A stretch of 64,000 nt of DNA from Elmis aenea (taxonomy: Eukaryota > Arthropoda > Insecta > Coleoptera > Elmidae): assembly GCA_947652605.1 (NCBI GenBank), contig OX393577.1:55700108-55764107 (forward strand), read 5' to 3'. Positions 46,678 to 58,734 of this stretch are shown in pieces; the first letter of the stretch is position 1; every line of letters starts with the position of its first letter. The position numbers were made by a program, and so were the translations under genes. The notes beneath the pieces were generated by a model. That model made no database searches, had not been told where the DNA came from, and worked only from the letters and a program-made list of their open reading frames with translations.

Positions 46678-46956
46678 TGAGGTAAAATGGAGAAGTTAAA
46701 ACTGTAAGCAGTGAACACCTAAAACGGCACACAATCCCCACCCTCTAAATTTGAAAGTGGTCTATAATAATACGCATGAACTACTGTTCATTTTCCATAA
46801 AAATCAAAATGACAAGTTCTATTTCCCTAAAAGTTTTTATAGTTAAATTAAAATATTTGTTCATTTTTAATAATATATCACACACTTACTGTTGGAAAAT
46901 AAATTGCATTTATCTATGAATTCCTGTAAACATTATGGGAAATGAAATTGTTCCTT

Positions 46957-46965
46957 GGCGCGAAA
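46957..46965. promoter_or_regulatory. Second E2F-like site, between H2A.X and caspase
   Basis: GGCGCGAAA (TTTCGCGCC on the other strand) matches the strong E2F form TTTSGCGC. It lies 186 bases before the caspase ATG and about 360 bases upstream of the histone ATG, so it could serve either gene. Confidence 0.35.
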
Positions 46966-47150
46966 TTACTTCTTGTTGTTAGAGTGAGATAGTTACTACA
47001 AAATTTATGAAGGTTAGAAAGAGATACATAAACAAATAACCGTTAGAAACAAAGAAGTCTCGTTCCATCAGATGAGGTTATAAATTTGACATATAGTTCA
47101 TTATTTACATCTTTTGTGTTTTATTGTAATAAAAAAAAACAACGGGAAAC

Positions 47151-50100
47151 ATGGATTCTAAAGACGGCAATTGTATTGGAAATGGTAATAATGTTGAAGA
47201 CCAGCACGATGCCTTAGGAAATACTAGGTACGTTTTTTTCATTGTTTGTCGGAAGTTATTTAATTGATTGTGTGTTATAGGTATATATATCAGTCTGTGA
47301 TAGCAACTATGCCATCGGAACGTAACGCTACTCATTATAAAATGGATCACAAAAGTCGAGGTATAGCTCTAATATTCAATCACGAGCGTTTTGAAGTTTC
47401 CGGGCTTCGACCTCGGTCCGGAACAAAAGTTGATTGTGAGTGCTTCGTAAGCCGTTTAGAAAAAATGGGATTTGAAGTCCATGTGTTTCTTGATTTGGAA
47501 TACAGAGATATTCATGCACGAGTCGTTGCAGGTAAAAAAGACCAAAGTTACAATAAAGAGATATTTATGTATAATATGTATTCTTGCAGCGGCTAATATG
47601 AGTCATGCCGATAATGACTGCTTTTTGATGGCCGTATTGTCTCATGGAGAGCTGGGAATTTTATATGCTAAAGATACACCATATAAACCTGATTCTTTGT
47701 GGAGTCCATTTACAGCAGATAGATGTCCAACTTTAGCAGGTAAGTTATCGTCTTTAACATTATTGGTGTAAGTTCATTTAGTACTATAGTTTTTAGTATT
47801 AAATCAGGTTTTTAAAAGGTAAAACTTGCATGCATCCTTATTTTTACAAAGCAGCACACATTGCACATCAGTAAAATACTTCATTTACGATTGAGGGCTT
47901 CACGGTAATCTATGCTTTGCTGGGACTATCATGGCTGCCACTATATTTACATGTTGGACATGGAATAAAACAACTTTTTTTTTGTTGATAAAAGACATTT
48001 TAAGTTATCCACAAACATACCAAGGATTTAATAAACGTTATTGTATAGTGAATGGGTTACAAACTTTTTGTGATAGTTAAACTCTAGCGCTGCACACTAA
48101 CATGTAAACATTGTGCCAGCTATGATAGTCTGAGCAAAGCATAGATTACCAGGCTTCAGATTCATACATTTACTGTGCTTGATAAACTGTTGTGGCTTTA
48201 TCATGTAAAAACTATAATTCTTTTCCAATCTACATGTGTTTATTACTACTTGATACTTTGCATCTCAACTGTATCCAGTTTATTTTAATCTGATTTGTGT
48301 AGTTTAGAATATCTTTCTTATACATTATTTATTATAGGAAAGCCAAAGCTTTTCTTCATTCAGGCTTGTCAAGGTGATAAATTGGATGGTGGAGTTACTT
48401 TGTCGAGAACTGAAACTGATGGACACCCCACACATTCATACAGAATTCCAACTCAAGCTGATTTTCTTATTGCATATTCAACTGTACCAGGTATATTTTG
48501 TTTAACAGTGTGTCACTCAATATTAATTTTTTAAATGAAAACTTTATCGCGTTACATGGGTAACTCTGGTACATTACATTAGCAAAGTTTAACAGAATTG
48601 AAACTTGCCAAATTTGCTCATTTTGATATATTGTAAATTGTAATATAATTTTTACAATATTAAAAGTTACATATGTGATATCAGAGGCGGATTTAACGGC
48701 GTGCGCCCTGGGCCCCGACTTCTAAAGGGCCCTGCTAAACCCCAACTTTACCTTTTTTTTAAGTACACCAAGTTTGGTTTCATGTGTGCAATTTTAATTA
48801 CGTACAAGTTTACAATCGGCGGTAAAACCTGATAGTATGTTTATATTCGCTTATTTTCATTATTTCATGACTACGTTGCATCCTATACACATGCTCCATC
48901 AGCAAGCTTTATTCCCTGCTCTAGTCATTTACTTAATTTAGTTGGTAATGTTGTTGCAGAGAGTTATAGTAATGCTTCCAGATATTTTTTATTCGTGCTA
49001 AATTTGTTTGTTTTTTTTTCTCTGCATCAACGTTTCAATGGAACATGTTATGCAATAAATTGCATAAAAATTCTTATACATTAAAGAAATTCTCAGATAC
49101 TAGGTGGTCTGCCAGAGCTGATGCAGTTTCGGCGTTAAAATGTGCCTACAAAAATGTGAAAGAGGCCTTAGATGAGAAATGCAATTCCACAAAAGAAAAA
49201 AAAGACTGTTGTAAGTAATTAAAGCAAAATCATTACTTAAACAAATGAATGTTTATAAAATTGCCATAATGACAGTCCTATGGAATAAAATTTTGCAAAG
49301 GATCAATGCAACAAGTAAATCTTTACAATCTATTGACTGCACAATTGTTAAAGGTGTGACATTATAAAAAGGTTTAAAAAATTTTATTAATGAAAACAAG
49401 ACGTAATTTCAACGAAATCGAATCAAAAGTTAAAGAACTAACGGATCAAACATTTGAAAATGATCGCAAGCGAACATGTACAGAAAATCCAAAGGATTTT
49501 TTTTCACATAACGTACTCTACGTAATATGCGATCATTTAATAGCAGAACTGAACAGACGCGGAAAAATCTATAAAAATGTTATATTACCTATAAGTAGTT
49601 TTAGAGCTTTTTTCGGGTTTATATTGTGTGTAGAAGAAAAAAAAGTGCGTTAAAAATTTAATAGAAATGTATAAAGATGACACAGATTCAAGCAATTTTA
49701 AAGATAAGTTGGAACAATTTTTAATCTTTTTAGATGGAGACAAGCGATCAATTAATAATAGATACAATAAAGCATTAGATATGAATGCAACTTTTTCAAA
49801 TGTGCCAATTTCAAACGCATCGGGGGAACGCTCATTTTCTTGTCTAAAAATAATAAAAAATTATCTAAGAAATTCGGTGTCAGAAGAAAGACTAAATAAT
49901 ATGGCTATTTTATAGTATATAGAGAGTGATTTACTTAAAATTATTGATTGTGATGAGATAATTAATAAGTTTGAAAAACGAAAAGCAAGAAAAAAAATTA
50001 TTTAAATATTTCCACATTTGTAAATTTAATTTCAAGTATAATTCTATGATTTTATTGTTCTAATTTCTGATTGTTACTCCTATTATACGTATACTAGCAT

Positions 50101-53100
50101 TAATTATAATTATACTTTTACATTTATGTTCAACTATTATTTCAAGACTATAAAACATTAATAGTACATAATATTTTTTATTTATTTAAAAAAATGGTTT
50201 ACATGTGTTTTAATTGTCCTGCCTTTCTCTTTTTTAAGGGCCCAATATTTCCTTCTGCGCCCGGGGCCTCAACCGACCTTAATTCGGCTCTGTGTGATAT
50301 TGTTAATTCTTGTCAGCCTTACACTTTTAAATAACATAGCGACTTATGAGAATGTTTTTATTTAAGTTTCTTTAAATTGTTTTTGGGTTATCTACACTAA
50401 TTTTTAATCGCATTTTATTTTTCAACTATTTTTGAATCGACATTCATTTTGTGTTATTGAACTTTTACAGGTTTTTATTCGTGGCGCAACACCACCCGCG
50501 GTTCTTGGTTCATGCAAGCGCTCTGCGAGGAATTGGAACATAACGGTTTCGAATTGGATCTGCTCACCCTACTAACATTCGTATGCCAACGAGTGGCAAT
50601 TGACTATGAAAGTAATACGCCCGATACAATAACCATGCATCGTCAAAAACAAATTCCATGTATTACCAGTATGCTTACAAGACTCGTTAAATTCACCAAG
50701 AAGGGGTAGGAAGGTTTTTTATTTACAAGGTTTATTTTGTGTTAGTCACACGGTTCAATAAAAATGATAATTTGACTCACCAAATTGTTGATTAAAACAA
50801 GACCGTTAATAGCAATTAAAAGCGTCAAAAGTATAGGTTGCTGACCAGTTTTTTGTAATTTGAAAAATGTCAATGTTTTTAGTTTGACTTAATTAAATTT
50901 TAAACTTAAAACAATAACAATATGACTATAGTTGGAAAAACCTAAGATACACGTTTTAGTTGTTAGAGTTACGGGGATTATATTATCACTACAATTCGAC
51001 CATGATAGTTAGCACTTATCAATGGGCAAAAATAAAGTTTAAATGAGGAATTTATTTAAAGTTATTTATTCGACATGGCTACATTTACTAATTCAATTAA
51101 TTAGACGAGCATTTGCCTGCATCACTTCTTTGTACCCATACTACATGATCAAGGTTTGTTTCAGCAGGCGATTTTGTACTAGTTCACGTACTGATATATG
51201 CATGTAAAAATCCAGCCAAAATTCTTGCTTTCGTTCATGTACTGTTTTTACCGTCCACTAACTAGTTCATGAATTTGTTCCGATAATTGCTGGAACAGCA
51301 TCAGAGATTGTGCTGGAACGCGATACTGATACTGCTCAGAATCGTGATCCTGACGGTTCGTTGGATCGTACATAGCCTTGCTGGAACAAACTTATTGATT
51401 ATGATATTTATAGATCTGTTCCAACAAGCGATTTAAAACCAATTCATGAATCAGTACATGAATAAGTTTATTCGCATGCGTGAACCAGGGCTCGAAACCG
51501 AAAAAAATTTTGGTTAACGGTTAACCGAAATCGAGAACTTTATTTTTATAACGGTTTTTGTTGAAAAACCGGTTTTATTCGTAAAAAACCGGTTTAGAAA
51601 AAACCGGTTAAATTAACCGGTTTTTAAAATTATTTAGATCAGGAATGCAAAGTATGAAAAGATATTATTTATTTATAATTTTATAATAAATGTACAATCA
51701 AGAGTTCAGCAATGACTTTTGGTAAACTAATCGCATTTACTACAGATTTTGTATTTTTCATCGTAATTTTTATTAAAAAAAAGACGTTAAAAAAAACGGT
51801 TTTTTATTATTTTGGTTAAAGGTTACCGTTTTTTTTGCTTTTAAAAGTAACGGTTTCGGTTAAAAATCACTTTCTGACAAAAAATAACGGTTAACCGGTT
51901 TTTTAAACCGGTTTAAAAAACCGGTTTCATGCCCTGGCGTGAACTATGTACTAGTAAATGTATTGGCCAGTATTAGCCGTAATTGGAACGCTTTTACGAC
52001 TGGCCTAACTGTAAATGGCATTTGTGTCTATTGGGTTCATAGAAATGAGCGCATCGCAAGGGTAAAAACCTTAAGAATCCAGTACTAAATGGGATTGGGC
52101 GATGCATAGCTACCTGAGCTCATGTTAGTTGTGAACAGTGCATGCGTGTAAAAATCCATGTGCTAGTGTAGTACATGCTTTCATTCAAGTACTGTTTTGA
52201 CTGTACACTGACTAGTTCATGTATTAATTTTGTAACATCAACTATCAGAGACTGTGATGGAGATATCGATACTGCGCAGAATCCTTATAGTACATTTGAT
52301 CGTATATAGCCTTGTTAGAACAAACCTTATATTAACCATTTTTATTGAACCTGTTTTATATTCACTGATATTGTAATGTTGCTGTGTTTTTGTTTAATAG
52401 TCTTAAATTGTTATTTTTGCATGACCACTAAAATCTTCTTTTTTTTAAATAATTATGATCATTATAATTATAGTTTTTAAGGTATTTTAAGCAAATATTT
52501 TGCATTTTGTGGTTGTTTATGTGTGTGTAGTACTTGCACGACATAGTTACTTTTTCTGTTCCTTTTTTAAACTAACAAAGTACCGTCTGCATTTATTTTT
52601 ATTGTAGGTTCAGTCTGTTTTCCTGTATGTAGTTTCTTTAAAACATTAGATAGCAGTGGCGTAACAATCGCCTGCAGAGTCTGTAGCGAACTGAAACCTA
52701 AAAGCTAAGGAATCCATAAAGGGCTCTTATAAAAAAAATTGTTGAAAGTTGATATTAAATAAATTAGAATTTAGAATAGATAAGTTTACTAACACATTGA
52801 CAAAATATACAGAATGGTACACAGAATTTATAAAACAAACAATCAATTCAATTTTATGCTTCTATTATACAGCGTCATTCAAAAAGTCTGCAACAAATGG
52901 GAAAAAATTTTATTTTTGATTTCTCAGAAAATTTTATTCTTGATAAAAGTTGGTGCATGGTCTAAAACTAATTTTTAGATGAAAAAAAGTTCGATAAAAA
53001 GTCATAGGACACTAGATTTTAACGTTTTTGGAAATATTCGCTAGAGTAAAGTGCCCTTATTTTAAGAGAGACAAAAAAATTTTATAGGAAAAAGTTATTT

Positions 53101-54468
53101 AGAATCTCAAAATAGCGCTAGATTTAAATTTTGACGGTCAAATTCCAATTTTTATTTTTTAAGAAATTTTAACATTCAAAAAGTCTGCAACAAATGGAAA
53201 AGTTTTTTATTATCGATTTCTCAGAAAATTTAATTCTTGATAAAAGTTGGTGCATGGTCTAAAACTAATTTTAAGATGAAAAAAAGTTTAATAAAAAGTC
53301 ATAGGACACTAGATTTTAACGATTTTTTAATATTCGCAAGAGTAAAGTGCTTAAAATTTCTTAAAAAATAAAAATTGGAATTTGATCGTCAAAGTTTAAA
53401 TCGAACCTTATTTTGAGATTCTAAATAACTTTTCTCATAATTTTCTCTAAAAATAAAGGCACTTTACTCCTAGGAATATTTCAAAAATCGCTAAAATCTA
53501 GTGTCCTATGACTTTTATGAATTTCTTTTAAATCTTAAAATTAGTTTTATACCATGCACCAACTTTTATCAAGAATAACATTTTCTGAGAAATCGATAAT
53601 AAAAAACTTTTCCATTTGGTGCAGGCTTTTTAATGTTGAAATTTCTTAAAAAATAAAAATTGGAATTTGACTGTCAAAATTTAAATTTAGCCTTATTTTT
53701 AGATTCTAAATAACTTTTTCCTGTAATTTTTTTTTGTATCTCTTAAAATAAGGACACCACTCTTGTGAATATTTCAAAAATCGCTAAAATCTAGTGTCAT
53801 ATGAGTTTTTATTGAACTTTTTTTGATCTTAAACTTATCAAGAATAAAATTTTCTGAGAAATCAATAATAAAAATGTTTCCCATTTGTTACAGAATTTTT
53901 GAATGACGCTGTATAAAAAAATCACTTTTATTTAAGTAACCAAAAAACAATTTTTGAACAAAACGACATTTTCCTTGCTTTTAGTGGAGCAACTGTCCAT
54001 GACGTTTTATAAATCTAGGTTTAAAATTCTTTCACTTCAACCCCTAAAATTGCACTGAGGCAACAGGGTTTAACTGTGTAGGAGTCGCTCAACTTAGCTT
54101 GCACACGAGCCCCCTCACTTGTTTGCAGCACGCCACTGTTAACTAAATGTTTATCTCAATGCAGGTGTTAATAAAAAGAAATATTTGAAAATTGTTTTAA
54201 GTTTTTAACTACGGTGTTGTTTCTATTCTGCTGCTGTGTTGCGTTTCTATTAGTAAATATTTTGTTCTTAGTTTCTTCATTGTAATTGGTATTTTAGTCC
54301 GGAACTTTTTTGAAATTGTTTAGACTTACTAATGTGATTTTTAGATTGGAAATTGTAGAAAATGAAGTGATTACGGAAGAATCAAAAAGCCCTAAAGAAA
54401 AAAGTAAAAATATTTTTACTGGAATTTTTAACACTATGGGAAAAAGTCAATCGTATCAAGTCAATTAA
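47151..54468 (+). CDS. Effector caspase (drICE/DCP-1/caspase-1-like)
   Basis: Six exons: 47151-47227, 47281-47531, 47590-47739, 48338-48490, 50471-50705 and 54345-54468; 990 bases, giving 329 residues. This cysteine protease cleaves after Asp in apoptosis. Motifs: RSGTKVD substrate pocket, catalytic His128 (LSHGE), catalytic Cys170 (QACQG, the usual effector pentapeptide), and FYSWRNTTRGSWFMQALC of the small subunit. The prodomain is short, with no CARD or DED, so it is an effector. TETD before GHPTHSY in the linker is a plausible processing site. Exon 5 either stops at TAG (50,707-50,709) after KFTKKG, or splices at GG|GTAGGA to exon 6, adding LEIVENEVITEESKSPKEK and a further 20 or so residues; the phase fits. 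Introns 3, 4 and 5 hold transposons. Poly(A) signal candidate at 55,878. Confidence 0.9.
47894..48160. mobile_element. Inverted-repeat MITE in caspase intron 3
   Basis: Arms GGCTTCACGGTAATCTATGC (47,896) and GCATAGATTACCAGGCTTCA (48,140) continue inward through CTATCATGGCTG/CAGCTATGATAG and TTTACATGTT. About 80 bases per arm with an unrelated middle. No coding content. Confidence 0.7.
48682..50292 (+). mobile_element. Decayed hAT transposon with perfect 8-bp target duplication
   Basis: 1611 bp in caspase intron 4, flanked by TGTGATAT on both sides (48,674-48,681; 50,293-50,300). The ends are CAGAGGCGGATTTA and, as reverse complement, CAGAGCCGAATTAA. Plus-strand transposase pieces remain: LKKFSDTRWSARADAVSALK near 49,080-49,140, a middle frame at 49,390-49,653 (RKRTCTENPKDFF, FRAFFGF), and at 49,667-49,915 the C-terminal dimerisation domain (NVPISNASGERSFSCLKIIK, NYLRNSVSEERLNNMAIL). 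This resembles the ZMYM1/TTF-type hAT lineage. The N-terminal zinc finger is missing and frames are broken, so it cannot encode an intact transposase. The fresh duplication suggests recent insertion of an already defective copy. Confidence 0.85.
51120..52335. repeat. Degenerate direct repeats in caspase intron 5
   Basis: 51,195-51,410 and 52,140-52,325 are diverged direct copies sharing GTAAAAATCCA, CTAGTTCATG, TCAGAGA.TGTG, TCAGAATC, GATCGTA.ATAGCCTTG and GAACAAAC. A partial third unit (GCGATTTAAAACCAATTCAT, 51,428) echoes 51,172. Unit about 300 bases. Origin unknown. The third unit is interrupted by the hAT MITE at 51,486. Confidence 0.5.
51486..51936. mobile_element. hAT-type MITE rich in AACCGGTT, 451 bp
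   Basis: Perfect 8-bp flanks GCGTGAAC (51,478-51,485; 51,937-51,944). Terminal repeats CAGGGCTCGAAACCG and CGGTTTCATGCCCTG. The interior has about ten AACCGGTT, AACGGTTAAC or AAAACGGTTTTT words in both orientations near each end, arranged like an array of transposase-binding repeats. No coding content. Confidence 0.8.
52870..53911. mobile_element. TA-flanked element with doubled, mirror-symmetric ends, copy 2
   Basis: The ends CAGCGTCATTCAAAAAGTCT and AATTTTTGAATGACGCTG are flanked by TA (52,868-52,869; 53,912-53,913). The end-like word recurs inside at about 53,172 (CATTCAAAAAGTCTGCAACA) and, inverted, near 53,625, so each arm is a tandem dimer of about 300 bases. Repeated blocks include AAAAGTTGGTGCATGGTCTA, GTCATAGGACACTAGATTTT and AGAGTAAAGTGC, each present four times in all. 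Same family as 13,155-14,312, but without its 240-base centre. Confidence 0.8.
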
Positions 54469-56100
54469 TATATTTTTAGGTAAAGCAGCAGATTTTTAGG
54501 AGTCTGTAGTACTGATACCGTGAATTTCGATAACCTAGGTAATTAATTTAGGCGGTGTTATTCACTCACATTGTTAAGTAGGTAAAAATTAAAACTTAGT
54601 TTATATTAATTTTCTTTTTAGTGATATCGCAATTTAAACAATATTTTAATCATACTTATATTGTAGTAACTTTTAGGTAGGTAATAATTAATAATTTGGA
54701 TAAATATTTTGTGCATCAATTAGTAATATGGTGCAAATATGTATTTTATAAAATTTTGCCAGTGGCGTTTTATATTACACTTTATATTATAAAATTATAT
54801 GCTTAAAGTTGGGCACAATTTGATTATAATCATTGATATTTTGGAAGAGCTTTACATATTTTAATAAAATTGTATTTTATAAATTTTATACACCCAGTTT
54901 GTACTTATCCGGTGTTGCCCCAGCGCATATTTCGATAATAAACGTAACACGTTTTTCATTTGCAGAGCCAAATTTAAGGAAACAAAATGTTTTTATAACA
55001 GTGATGTTAAACTTTTACATTCCTTTATTATTAAAATAAAAGTTTGGACATAGTTTATTAAATGGTCCTATCTAACTTCTTTTGTATATTGAGAAAGCAT
55101 AATTTTTTAAATTAAAAACTGATGGTAAGTGTAGCATATTTTGCATGTACAAAGTGCGCGAGTGTTTGAAATATTAGCTGGAGCGGTAATTTAAGTACAC
55201 CATTCCAAAATAATTACATGCATAATTTACAATTTAATTTTTCAAATAGTTTAATTTAGTATAAGCATATTTTATAGTCTATAAAATTATGAATTGTAAA
55301 AAATATTAAATTGTTTGCAAAAAAAACTGGTTCAAGTACTAAAAATATGTTGCTCATTTTTTTCTCTACTAGTTTTTAAATACGTAAATAACGTATAATG
55401 TTAATGTTAGTTCAGTTTTATGTAATACTCGTATAAAAGTAAGTTTGCAAGTTTTTAGCTCTTGTAGGATTGTGGCATAAATGTTAAAACGCAAGTTTCT
55501 GTGTATGTATACAAAATATGTGTGAATTTAAGTATTTTAATTTGCTCAATATTTTTTACATTAGACTCTAAGAAACATTGTCTTTCATGAGTGTCTTATT
55601 TAAAAGAAAACTTGGGAATTTGTAAGATTATTTTGAGAAAATGATGTGTTATTAAAATTAGTCAAGCAATTAATCATGTTTAATTTAATTCCTTCATTGT
55701 GCCACTTATTTTAATGTAATTTTTGTAAATATCCTGTATATTTTATTTTTATCGGTTTTGATATCTTGCCATCTGTTGTACTTTCATTAATTTTCAACGA
55801 GTATGTTTTTAATTGTGCTTTACACATGTAAATGATACTATTTGCAATGTATCTGTAATATCTAGTATCTATCATAAATAAAATCAAACTGTGTAATGTG
55901 TTAGTTTGTTTTGTTGTTAGTTCTTAATTTATTTCAAAGCTGTTCAAACTTGAAATGTCGAAAGTTAAAAAACAACGTAATTTGAGCTTAAAAAAAATAA
56001 TGTTTTTTTAATTCAATTCGTTTCATAATGTAATATTTGTTTGATGGTTTGAATTTTCGCGGGTCAACAGTGGGAAGCACGTGTGAATGGTTCTGCCAAC
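54469..56100 (+). other. Caspase 3' UTR and spacer before RpS24
   Basis: AT-rich, no further coding sequence. AATAAA at 55,878-55,883, followed by a TG/T-rich run, is the best candidate for the caspase message end. That leaves only about 240 bases before the RpS24 start. The 68-codon frame at 54,833-55,039 shows no family features. Confidence 0.45.
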
Positions 56101-56121
56101 GAACGCTTTCCGGTGTTAGCG

Positions 56122-56130
56122 CTCTTTTTT
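56122..56130 (+). promoter_or_regulatory. 5' terminal oligopyrimidine (TOP) start of RpS24
   Basis: CTCTTTTTT lies 33 bases before the ATG, in a stretch with no TATA box. Ribosomal protein messages typically begin with such a C-led pyrimidine tract, which couples translation to TOR signalling. The exact start base is inferred. Confidence 0.5.
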
Positions 56131-56154
56131 GTGTTGCCTGAAATTACTGGCAAA

Positions 56155-57749
56155 ATGGTAAGTAAATAAATCCATGTTTTTCTAACGCATCCTCTTTTAA
56201 TTTTGAGTAATGTTTCGAAAAAATTACTCTCATGTATATGAGTGTTACACAAAATTTGTTAAGAGAACGGATAAAACGTTCTTAGTGTTTGGCCGATGTC
56301 AATACATCAGTGTTTTTGAGCATGGTACGTCATTATATTTTTTTTTTGTTCGTTTAATTGTTTTTATTATGAATTTAAACAATAAGACGTTTTATTCGTG
56401 TTTTGTGTGTAATTTTGTGAAGCACTGCCCATGTTATTATTAATATTAATACTTAAGGTACCTAACCTCACTTATGTTTTGTTGTCTCTTTGCAGACGGA
56501 AGGAACAGCAACGATACGCACTCGTAAATTCATGACCAACAGATTGTTGGCTCGTAAACAGATGGTAGTGGATGTTATACATCCTGGTCAACCCTCTGTT
56601 AAAAAAACAGACATTAGGGAAAAACTAGCGAAAATGTATAAAGTAAGTCGGGTAACAATCACTTCTCGATGTGTTTTTGATTGTTTGTTGTTTTAGGTAA
56701 CACCAGATGTAGTATTTGTGTTTGGATTCCGAACCAATTTTGGTGGTGGTAAATCAACAGGTTTCGCTTTAATATATGATACATTAGACTTTGCCAAAAA
56801 GTTCGAACCTAGGTATAGGCTGCAACGTCATGGGCTATATGAAAAGAAACAAGGAACACGTAAACAACGTAAAGAACGAAAGAACAGGATGAAGAAAGTA
56901 CGGGGTACGAAGAAAGCTAAAGTAGGAGCTGCTGCTAAGAAGGTAGGTTTATTTGATTTACTTCCATTGTCTCAACAGTTAAGTAAAATCATAGATTGTT
57001 ATGATTTCATGGTGTTTTCAATGTTTTATGGGATATAGATAATTTTCACACTATATCTAGGGGATATGATAGTTATAAAATCTAAGACAAATGTAATTGT
57101 TTAATAACAGCTTTATACGCACACGGTATATGTAATTTTGATTAATAGTTTTTCAAAAGTTTCTTACTTAATGGCAGTGATTTTGGTTTCAAGTCAGTTG
57201 TTTCATGTTAATTGTTGTGACACAAATAAATTGCACATAAACTTATTTGTTTATTTAAAAACTGCTCAGAATGGTAGTTATATTAATACATTCGTGGATA
57301 GAAATTCTAATGATATTGTGGACATTAAATATTGTTTTGATTCATTAAGGACATTTGCGATTTAAGTTACAATACATTTTAAATTCCTGCAACACAACAC
57401 ATGCACCTTTTTATTATGTAATAGGCATGGCATTTTAATATACAAACTACCTAAAAAGTTTCTTAAAACGTAAAGTTTTAATGTGTCACATTACAAAGTT
57501 CTTTCAGGACATTTGTGTCTGCCAGTGTGTAACGACTGGTTTGAAAGTAATTCCATTTTATATACAGATAGTCGAATTCCCATGTGTAGCTGTTCTTACA
57601 TTAAACTTGTGCATGTTCTGTCTGAAAAAAAAATTGAATCTTTTTAATTGTTGCATGTGAAATAATGCAGGGTGCTTTTTGCGAGTCATTATTTGTTTGG
57701 TGCTGGTTACATACTATTTTTGTTTTATTTTCAGAGTGCAAAGAAGTAA
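56155..57749 (+). CDS. RpS24: 40S ribosomal protein S24
   Basis: Exons 56155-56157 (the ATG alone), 56496-56642, 56697-56942 and a terminal exon. The product begins [20 protein letters not shown] and continues with the conserved [68 protein letters not shown] and a basic tail ([33 protein letters not shown]). It is a small-subunit protein needed for 18S rRNA maturation. Two good terminal exons exist: 57,735 adds SAKK then TAA (57,747-57,749; 136 residues), with AATAAA at 57,908 and 57,932. The other at 59,061 begins with TGA, ending the protein at KK (132 residues; fly has about 131), with AATAAA at 59,136. The entry is drawn to the proximal stop. Confidence 0.93.
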
Positions 57750-58398
57750 ATTCTTCGTTCTTCGATATTTCTACTTTAGGTATCTTCCAACAAGGTTTTC
57801 GCTTTTGTTTTGAATTGTTTTTTTATGCTTTTGCTAGTTTATTAATGCCAACGGATTAGTATTTACAGTAACTTGTTGAGAACTGGTGTGATAATTTGGA
57901 TGTTCTAAATAAAATTCAGTGTGGTATACTAAATAAAATTGCTTTTTACAGTGTTTCACATCAAAATCATCTTAATGTTAACCTAGATGCTAAACTCGAG
58001 TTTAACTATATTGTTATATGCACTAAAACTTATTTTCTGGGTGGTCCATTAAAAAAACTAACACTTTGTGCCTCTTCTTAATCTGGTTTATTTCGCTGGT
58101 TTAACCGTTAACAGTATGAAATATATCAAATTGTTATCATGTGTGTTTAAAATCTATTTTTTCCTTTAATTTATTCATTTGTCATCACTTCAGACCATTT
58201 TTAACATTTAATATTAGTTAAGTTATCTTTTAAAACGTCTTTAATTTTTTTATTTACGTGTTTTATTTTTAACTGTTTATTGCTAAACTAAAAATAGCAA
58301 ACAAACATGTATAGCATAATAAATGAACAAAGAAGTGGTACAACTGGTATTTAATTATTTTACTTTAATGTTATAACGATATTTTTAAAATTTATATA

Positions 58399-58603
58399 CA
58401 CTCGGGTGCAAAAATATCGAGCCACCTCCCATATTGTGGATACCTTTGTCCTTACGCCTTAAATTTAAGAGAGACTATTTTGTATCATTTAAAAGACAAT
58501 GAAATAAACTTTTGAATGATACATGTTTAGTTTTTTAACTCTTTTAAAAAATGTTTTCAAATTCAAAAAGTGCAAGGTGGCTCGATATTTTTGCACCCGA
58601 GTT
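58399..58603. mobile_element. TA-flanked MITE, 205 bp
   Basis: Terminal repeats CTCGGGTGCAAAAATATCGA and TCGATATTTTTGCACCCGAG are perfect over about 28 bases, with TA on both sides (58,397-58,398; 58,604-58,605). The interior is AT-rich. Probably Tc1/mariner-derived. Confidence 0.7.
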
Positions 58604-58663
58604 TAGTTACTGTGTTTTTGTAGTTTATTTTAAACATACAAAATTATCACTTCGTAGTGTTTT

Positions 58664-58734
58664 ATTCAGGGTGATCTACTAAATAGCTCCATGACAAAAT
58701 TAAAGTTTGTCATAGAACTGGTAGATCACCTTTA
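58664..58734. repeat. Short hairpin
   Basis: GGTGATCTACTAAATAGCTC and the downstream AGAACTGGTAGATCACC form an imperfect stem around ATGACAAAATTAAAGTTTGTCAT. It could be a tiny MITE. Not strong enough to call an RNA gene. Confidence 0.45.

Noticed and set aside
47105..47350. Minus-strand 81-codon frame over the caspase start
   Set aside because: Overlaps caspase exons 1 and 2 in antisense; no independent support.
56158..57734. snoRNA inside RpS24 introns
   Set aside because: Introns of ribosomal protein genes often host snoRNAs, but no convincing C/D (RTGATGA...CTGA with terminal stem) or H/ACA layout was found.
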